Shown here: in pieces, positions 56,942 through 64,000 of the stretch
Layout of the letters: the number at the start of each line of letters is the position of its first letter
How positions within the stretch are numbered: position 1 is the first letter of the stretch
DNA from: Stenopsyche tienmushanensis
Lineage: Eukaryota; Arthropoda; Insecta; Trichoptera; Stenopsychidae
DNA: 64,000 nucleotides
Assembly: GCA_008973525.1 (NCBI GenBank)
Contig: WACJ01000274.1
Location: forward strand, 248,001-312,000
Direction: 5' to 3'
Program-made: the position numbers and the translations under genes
Notes under the pieces: generated by a model
What the model saw: only the letters and a program-made list of their open reading frames with translations
Told to the model about the DNA's origin: nothing
Database searches by the model: none

Positions 56942-59499
56942 AATAATTTAGAGGATTCATAGAGCCAGAAAAAATCACAATCATTAACAATATTCCTATC
57001 ATCTCAATTCTTGGGATTTCTCGACGTCTGAGATGTTGCTAGAGTACTTGTTTGTATCTTTTGCTTATTTATATATATCCATCTTGGCTACATGCGGAGC
57101 ATACAGCTTCTTGCTGAAAATATAATATTATATAATGGGACATCTCGTACATCACAAGAAGCTTAAGCATCCTCCTTCCGAGAAAAAATTCGGAGATCAG
57201 GCACCCAACCGACAAAATAGCAGATAGTTGGTTATAAGTTCTTTGTTGATTTAAAGGTTTTAGTGTCATCAGTGGTTATGGATATATTATACCTTCAAAT
57301 TTCTTTGAAAAATATTTAAAATTGAATTAAAACGTTTTTTTTAAATGATCTGGTGGCAATATTTAAGCCTTGAATTGAAGAAGTTACCGTAAGAAGATCA
57401 TACGTATTTCAATCTTCTAAGTTTATAAATTTTCCATGTCATTAATATTTTTCATGCCAATTATAATCGCACATCTTGTATATAATGCTCATAAAAATTA
57501 TAATTATTAATTGAAGTGTAGGGACTGATTGAATAGAAGTTGTCAAAAAATTCGATCAATCTTATCATCCCAAACGTAAGAATGTAGGGGCTACATTGAA
57601 ATAAGAAAACAATTAAGAACAATTCATAAGAAAGCCCCTTTGTAGGCGCATAAAGAATTGCATTAAAGCACTTTACGAAAGGCTTTTGCTTCCTCAATTA
57701 AATTTCTGTCGACCTCTTCATTTTTTTGCTCGCGGTAATTACAACTGTTGGCAGCTACGAAATTGAAAATAAAATGCCATTCAAATTGGTTTTGATTAAT
57801 GACGTCGACCAAATTCACTTCAACCCTGTTGCAACCCCAAATTTACTTGCCAGAAAAATATCGTTTCTTCCCCTGCGTATTTTAAACGCATCGCATTTGA
57901 GTCGTAAAACATTTAAGAATTGTTGATTTTGATTAAATGAATATGTAATTCTACCATACATTAAAATTCACATGCAAATATGTTCGTATTTAGATACGAA
58001 ATATAATCATAATTGCTAATATTAAATACATATGGTTTAATAAGCGGCTTGCATGCCAAAGAATTTTTAATACATACAATACCATCTGACACATTTATAT
58101 GTCACGCGTATTTAAATGCACTTAGGCGATCTTTTATTCATTTAGATGGTCACGCAATATAAATTATATATTTTTTGTTGAACATATAAATTTGTTATTT
58201 CGCTTCTGTTCCATTGGGATGTATTTTAAAGGTCAAGGCCCAAATTTTCGGAATATTTTATTCTTATTAAGTGGGGGTCTTAACTCAGTCCTTAGCATAC
58301 ATAGACAGAGTGGGTCAGAGGCTTTGGTCCTCTAAATGGACATATAAACAGCTCAGAGAATGAGAAAAGGAAATAAGGAGCACGTCTTAAGTGCTGTCTG
58401 TAATTTGAGCACGACTATCACGTCAAGTGTCCATATGAGATCCTTTCATTTTGGGTCGCATAAATGCGACGCTTTTATACACACGAGATGGTATCAAAAC
58501 GGCGCAGAAAAAGCATTACACACTCGTGAACGACTTATATTTTCTACTTTATCGATCAGCGTGCTCCAGTTGAGCTGCTTTGTTTGTTTTTCTGATTCTA
58601 AATTGAAGAAATAAACATTGAGATTGCTTGAAAATACGAATTGCTGACTGGTGATATAACAACTGATTTGCGGCTCGTGGAACCACTGATGAAAATGCCT
58701 ACTTGCGAATATTATGATTATTGAGCATTGGCAATAATATTTGTATAAACTTATTTCTTGAAATATAATACTAATTAAGTGGACTCAAAATCTAGCTGCT
58801 ATTAAAAATATGTCCATTAATAATGAATACATTTAATTGATTTACACCTTAAACTTTCTACTGAAGTTTCAGTAGATTTGCGCATTTGTGGCATGCCTTT
58901 GTGTACATTCGGGCAAGTTAAGCTGTGAGAGCGCAGGGAAGAGAGTGTTAACCGGGTAATACAAAAAGTAGTCTTTCCAACATCGCAATACCATATTCCC
59001 GGACTTTCAACGATCCGATAGTAAGCGAATCTGCGTGAAGCCATTCATCAGAGAACGTACACATGGTATGAGGTATTATTCAGAGGTCTATCAATCCTGG
59101 AACTTCCACTTCTATGTTACAACATTTTTTCCTTTTTTGTGCACAAAATATTATTAACCGGCAAGCGCTGCAATACCACACTTAAAGAAATAAAGTGTTT
59201 GTATTTTAATTCAGTTTATTGGAATGATTCTCTATATTTTCAATTTCACTATAAAACAGGTATACGATCGGCTTAGTAATTATTTGAGAGGTAAATTAAA
59301 ATTTCAAATGTACATCTTTTTGATATTTCGAGTCTCCTGTCGGGCTCATGGACACGGAATAACTGCCGGTGCTTTGGTGATGCTCCTTGTAAGCATCCTT
59401 CGTCCAGTGATACCAATGTGTGATGTTGGGCCATGCATTGCCGTAGCTTCATTGGAGATTGTTTGCAATTTCAGATATTTTGTTTGGTTATTGGTGTTT
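56942..59499. other. Non-coding sequence
   Basis: No gene recognised. A minus-strand frame at 58817-59044 (75 codons, cysteine-containing) is unrecognised. Confidence 0.4.
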
Positions 59500-59800
59500 T
59501 AATTTTCGATAAAATGAATCACCAAAATCTGGGTATGCTAATGTCGTCGTTTCATCTGTTGATTATAGAGTTTCTTCATTATTCGATTTCTATCGCTTCT
59601 CTCGCAATTCTGATGCCGAAGTTTTCAACGGTTGCAATGGTTTTTGTACCAACGATATCGATGTGATGATAGTTTTTCATAAAATGTTCGTATACTGTCA
59701 ATTTGTAATCCAATTGCAGGACTGCTTTTGGATACACAATATTTTTCCGTGTGGTGCGTACCGTCTGGTAATAAATGAGAAGGGCACGAGCAGCCCATAT
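59500..59800 (-). pseudogene. Possible Penelope-like element, C-terminal endonuclease region
   Basis: The minus strand reads LQLDYKLTVYEHFMKNYHHI, then TKTIATVENFGIRIAREAIE. It resembles the end of the GIY-YIG endonuclease domain of Penelope-like retroelements (pattern: SAVxEHxxxTGHxIDF...TxIL...REAIEI). The sequence after IEIE has a stop and scattered matches (AYPDFG). Only about 60 residues can be aligned by eye, the GIY-YIG motif itself is not seen and no pseudo-LTR was found, so the call is tentative. Confidence 0.4.
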
Positions 59801-60319
59801 ACAGCTATCCACGTGAGAAGCAAGCACGCATACCCTGTGTATTCTTGTGCTTTGTTGATGCTCGCACCGAAAACTGCGTACGTTTCAATTCGAATAAAGT
59901 ATTAGTAGGAATTGTTGGGACACAACATCTTCTCCTTGAAATTTTTCATCATTTTTTTCACAAAAAGCCTGTTTCAGGGAAGAATTAAAGGCATGCCAGT
60001 TTTCAGTGTTTCAGAACTTCCCAAAGTTTGAGCACAATCGGATAAACCGACTGCACGATGACACACACACATATATATGGATTAAATCCAATTAACGACA
60101 CAAATTTATTCTTATATAAGAACAGTGTGTGCAGAATGGAACAGAAACTGTCTTATTAGACAATAACCATTAGTGGGAGCATGGCATATATGCTAAACGA
60201 TTGACTGTCTGGGCTATGAAACATAAGCTGTATCATCGGATATTATAGTTTTAATATATACTTTAAATTTTTATATGATATTGTAAAGTAGAAGGATGGG
60301 GTTACCATGAAAACTTGTC

Positions 60320-60505
60320 AGTTTTTTGACACTGGTCTTGCCGTAGGAAAACCTGGACTTTTTCGTTTCATCTCATTACTGTGATCTTTATTGTGTTGTG
60401 TGAATAAAGACCTGGATGAAGAAGTCGTATTTTTTTTATCTCGTCTGCCTCCTATAAGGACCTCTTCTACGAACCGATAGTAAACGGACCCATAGAGGCC
60501 GTCCA
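60320..60505 (+). mobile_element. LTR-like fragment, copy B
   Basis: Shares ACTGTGATCTTTATT and, 87 bp further on, CCTCTTCTACGAACCGATAG then ACGGACCC with copy A at 2236-2465. Between them GTGTGAATAAAGACC supplies a polyadenylation signal. Both copies stop just after ACGGACCC, which may be the LTR edge. Confidence 0.45.
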
Positions 60506-60520
60506 TTTGGAAATGTAAGC

Positions 60521-62204
60521 GTCGGAACGGGGAGTGGTTATGGAGTTGTTCTCGACGCCCTACGTTGCAATATCAATATTTTTACACAATAGTTATTTTT
60601 TGGCCTTTAAAATGAATTTATCTCAATTAACTGGAAACGAAATCGGTACCTTTGTAATTAATTTCAATTATCATTTTCGGATTAATTTTATTGAGCTCTC
60701 GTATTCACTTTTCAATCAGGATTTTGCCGTAAAAGGATGTGAGAGTGTTCAAGATAATTTCTCGAATACATATATCAGATTACGTTTGGCATTCACAGGT
60801 GGAAAATTTTAATTAAGCAGCCTCACTATAAATGTACGCTTCGCCGTGACGTTTCCTGTGAGTGAATTTTCTAAGTTTCCCATTAGCCCGATGAATATGA
60901 CTACTTCCAGAATTAGAATCTGGGGATTTTTAGGGATGCCATTCTCCACTGCGAATATGTGCGGTAACTAGTTGGCTAACTTTCACCCCCGAGCAAAGTT
61001 ACCCCGAAGAGTACAAACTTCCGTCGGCGTGAAATTATTCATACGTTGACACGGGCCCCCCATTAATCCCACCTTTGTGCCCGGCATTAACACAGGAGTG
61101 CTTTCATGTCAAATATTGCAATCGTTATTAGCACGCCGTGTACAAAATTGACGTGTTACGTGTTAAGGCAGCAAATAAAGTCTCCTACACAAAGTTGCAG
61201 GGCCGAGGTAAAAAGGAGAGCCCCGGGTCATTAGATCGAAGATCGCGTGACTTGGCCTTTGTGAGCAAGAAGCAAATGGTCACCGCGGGGCGACGAATGT
61301 TCATCGAAATAAAAATGTGGGAAAAAAGGTGCACACACAGCTCTGAATACATGAGCGATGGGTCGTTTTTGAGTGTAATTTATTTTTTTGGAAATGTTTT
61401 GTGCCTTTGAGAAATGCAGATATGTATGATAAGGGTGAAAGGGCAATGCGTTATACAAAACAAGCCTTTTAATTGATTGCATGTCATAAAAGAACTGAGT
61501 AGTTTCGTACTGATTAGCACATAAGAAATCAGTCCAACCTAGCCGAATGGCATTGAAATAAAACAAATTGAACAAGAACTAGCTGAAAAATATGGCACTT
61601 TAATTAAAATTTTGACATCATCAATTTCCATAAATATTTGCACATCATCAACACAATGGATTGCATACTCTTTTGTCTAGCCAATGTAATCCATTATAAT
61701 ATTCTCTTTGTCTGGATCATGATTATATCAGTTAAGCTTTAGATAATTAATATCCATCACCATCACAAATACAATGGATCACAATCATACTATCAAACAA
61801 TCACTCGATATTGAAATCATTCGACCTCCAATGTTTCTATTTATTCATTTTCAGAATGTATAACCGTTTTGTAGATTTAATTCCTTGCAATGTATGGACA
61901 ATATTTTTATGAACACTCACTCTGCAGGCTACCAGAGTAAACGTATTGAAAGACGGCTACACCTCTTTCTTAATTAGACAGTTCAAATGAAAAATCACAA
62001 TAAGGCTTTATTAAGTATAGCAAACAGCATTTCTCTTTTTCTTGCAAGTTTGAATTCTTTTGCTAGTTATATATATTGGATGGAATTTATTATTGTTCCG
62101 GAATATGTTTGATTAATTTTGCCGTTGTAAATAATTATTTAGCAAATACAATTTTAAAAGCAGCCGGCACGTGAAGTCCTAATACATGTAAACATAAGCA
62201 TGGC
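60521..62204. other. Non-coding sequence
   Basis: No gene recognised. The block 60930-61340 is less AT-rich and unique-looking. The frames at 61138-61410 and 61231-61575 overlap antisense to each other and show no domain. Confidence 0.4.
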
Positions 62205-62391
62205 ATATTATTAATCCTTTTGGCAGGGCTTTTAGCAAAACGTCGGTCACGACATACATTTTGTCGTCATCAAGGAATCGCCACCCTCTCAGGTGGCTGG
62301 CGACAGGTCGAAGGAGATAAAAGTCACTGGACGACAAGTTATTACTGTGCCAGGGTTGAAGAAGGACCTCCCATCCCGTGTCCTCAAAGCT
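62205..62391 (-). pseudogene. Mariner transposase C-terminal fragment
   Basis: The minus strand reads DTGWEVLLQPWHSNNLSSSD, FYLL, RPVASHLRGWRFLDDDKMY and LLKALPKG. This is the region around the third catalytic Asp of mariner transposases (family GWEVLPHPPYSPDLAPSDFHLF). The final Asp is kept (SSSD) but the conserved PDL is changed to NNL. About 60 residues survive in one open frame; the rest of the enzyme and TIRs are missing. It belongs to a different branch from the mariners at 15.3 and 41.8 kb, judging by the VASHLRGWRF segment. Confidence 0.7.
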
Positions 62392-62843
62392 GCCACAAAC
62401 GTACCCCCATCTAAACAGAAACACCTGGACACGAAGACCAAACCTACGTCTACCCGCGATGACAGTTATCACACCGAAATCCTTACGGAGAGCCCATCAT
62501 CTGTCACAATAAATACCTCGTTTGTGATCACTTACGGCTGTGACCCGTTTGAAGATTCGTCTTCATGAAAAGCCAGGTTTATATTTGGAAATATGATTTA
62601 GTGGTATTTTTCCAAAACAGTTTGCAGGGGCATTAATTTGACAAATGAAATAATCCATTCGGAGCCATTTCATTTTGAAAGCAGTGCTTATGAAATACAT
62701 GAGTTTAAAGATCTTACAGAGTACTTATTTGACAAATAATAATTATTAAATTAGTTCTGAAGGATTGACATAAGACAGGAATGGATAAAGAGGTACAATA
62801 TAATAATAAAACTGTAGAAGAATAATCAAAATTGGTAGGATGC

Positions 62844-63195
62844 TTAACCCTTTGAGTAGTAAACTAATTTTAAATTGTTATAAACTTAGACACTTATCTG
62901 TCAGGACCGTCGCAGCGCGTATGAAGCTTGTACATAAATAAATAAACACTATCGATAGCACACAGTATTCGGTCATTTCTTCAAGTGAACATAAACAATA
63001 CACTTGAAATCGATTCGTTATATCATTCACACATCATTATTATTTGATACATTTGGGTTAACAATATATACAAACGTACAATGTACACTAAATACTCTCT
63101 CTGTCTCTGTTTGTTTCCGAGCTCAACGTGTAAGAATGCTCTTTATGAGTCACTGGAATTCGGACACAACTGACAATTTTGACATACATAGTTAA
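62844..63195 (+). mobile_element. TTAA-ended repeat B, internally deleted copy 3
   Basis: TTAACCCTTTGAGTAGT at the left and CATACATAGTTAA at the right, TTAA at both edges. Inside, CACTTATCTGTCAGGACCG and GCGTATGAAGCTTG are joined directly to CACTATCGATAGCACACAG. The roughly 550 bp present between these blocks in copy 2 (44440-44990) are absent. Confidence 0.6.
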
Positions 63196-64000
63196 TTTCC
63201 GCGTCTACGTTAACACCAATATTCGTAATAAAATAATAAAAAAATCATCCTCCAACGATTAATATACTTATATGTACTTGTATATCTAATAGAGGCATAA
63301 ATAATTTATATCATTTAGTAAGTATCTATTAAAAGATATTTGTTATGTAATGGCGTCACAGCTGACAGATTATGGCAAAAGTTTTCGACGAAATCAAGAT
63401 ATATTTGGACCAATTGGAGACCTTTTATGGAAAGACCAATTAATTATTAAAAAAAAACTATTTTAGTAGTTGATTCGAAAAAAGATAAATTATTTCTAAA
63501 AAAAATGATTTAATCACGATGTAATATGCTTTCGCAAAAAAGGTCCAGAGAGAGAGTGGCAAAAAACTCAAATGAATGAAAGAGCATGTCTTCTAATTTT
63601 ATTAACAGTGTTTTAAATGTGAAAAAATATATAAAATTAACCAAAAAAAACCAAGTCTTATTACGATCAGTCTTAGAACTACACCGGCTCGGCAGAGCCG
63701 GTTGATAAAAATGCTGATTTTTTTATTACTTTGTATGCGATTAATAAAAAAATACTACCTTATTTGCATCCATATAACAATATTAAATTCAAAATGTTAG
63801 CTACTTTGACATTCAAATCTATTTATATCGTTAGACTACAGCGAGTTAGTCTGATGTATTTGTTTGCACATGGTCAAAAGTTTGCCCAATCAAAATGTAT
63901 ATACAATTGGCAAACAGACAGACACACACATGCAATCATGTATAACATTTATAACAGGAATATACATTTTTACGGAAATTTCATATAACTAGGAATTGGT
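63196..64000. other. Non-coding sequence; short GC hairpin
   Basis: No gene recognised. ACCGGCTC-GGCA-GAGCCGGT at 63683-63702 is a perfect 8-bp stem with a 4-base loop in very AT-rich DNA, followed by a T run at 63717-63724. It may be a transposon end. Confidence 0.45.

Overview
The window looks like insect nuclear DNA: AT-rich, almost gene-free, with simple T/A tracts and a dense layer of decayed transposons of typically arthropod type (mariner, Tc1, pogo/Tigger, hAT, piggyBac-like, Kolobok-like, jockey, R1 and LTR fragments). I cannot name the species. Family names below come from recognising translated motifs and terminal repeats by eye; no database search was possible.

The only convincing host coding sequence is one exon on the minus strand (47212-47425). 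It encodes a signal peptide followed by a complete LDL-receptor class A repeat and ends at a perfect GTGAGT splice donor. I found no partner exon, so the sequence from 47205 down to position 1 is probably a very long intron of that gene, and the part above 47.5 kb its upstream region. A GC-rich island at 24.4-24.9 kb is the best, but weak, candidate for another exon.

Layout. 1.8-5.0 kb: hAT MITE, LTR fragment, RTE-like scrap, two opposed jockey fragments split by a hAT end, a possible solo LTR, a 58-bp perfect palindrome and a pogo end. 8.2-8.9 kb: R1-type LINE 3' end with poly(A). 11.2-12.4 kb: a 56-bp satellite with 14 units, whose inverted counterpart lies at 49.2-49.4 kb. 14.7-20.0 kb: dispersed repeat A, two internally deleted Tc1/mariner elements, a TTAA-flanked Kolobok-like element and a third mariner. 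21.5-22.8 kb: a piggyBac-like MITE holding a nested hAT. 25.2-26.1 kb: Tigger fragment beside a second copy of repeat A. 30.5-31.9 kb: a second Kolobok-like copy and a hAT end. 33.9-35.7 kb: a pogo-like element interrupted by a hAT with a perfect 8-bp target duplication. 37.9-45.4 kb: two more copies of that hAT, two copies of a TTAA-ended repeat and a mariner. 47-50 kb: the LDLa exon, satellite and second Tigger half. 51-57 kb: a piggyBac-like MITE and a third Kolobok-like element split by a 2.16-kb LINE-like insertion with 398-bp 5' tandem monomers, an (ATG)n tail and a 12-bp target duplication. 59-63 kb: Penelope-like, LTR, mariner and TTAA-repeat remnants.

No transposon in the window has an intact reading frame, so all are relics or non-autonomous. 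The most noteworthy items are the monomer-bearing LINE-like insertion, the three-member TTAA/Kolobok-like family, the inverted pair of satellite arrays and the nested hAT/pogo and hAT/piggyBac insertions, which give a relative chronology of invasions.
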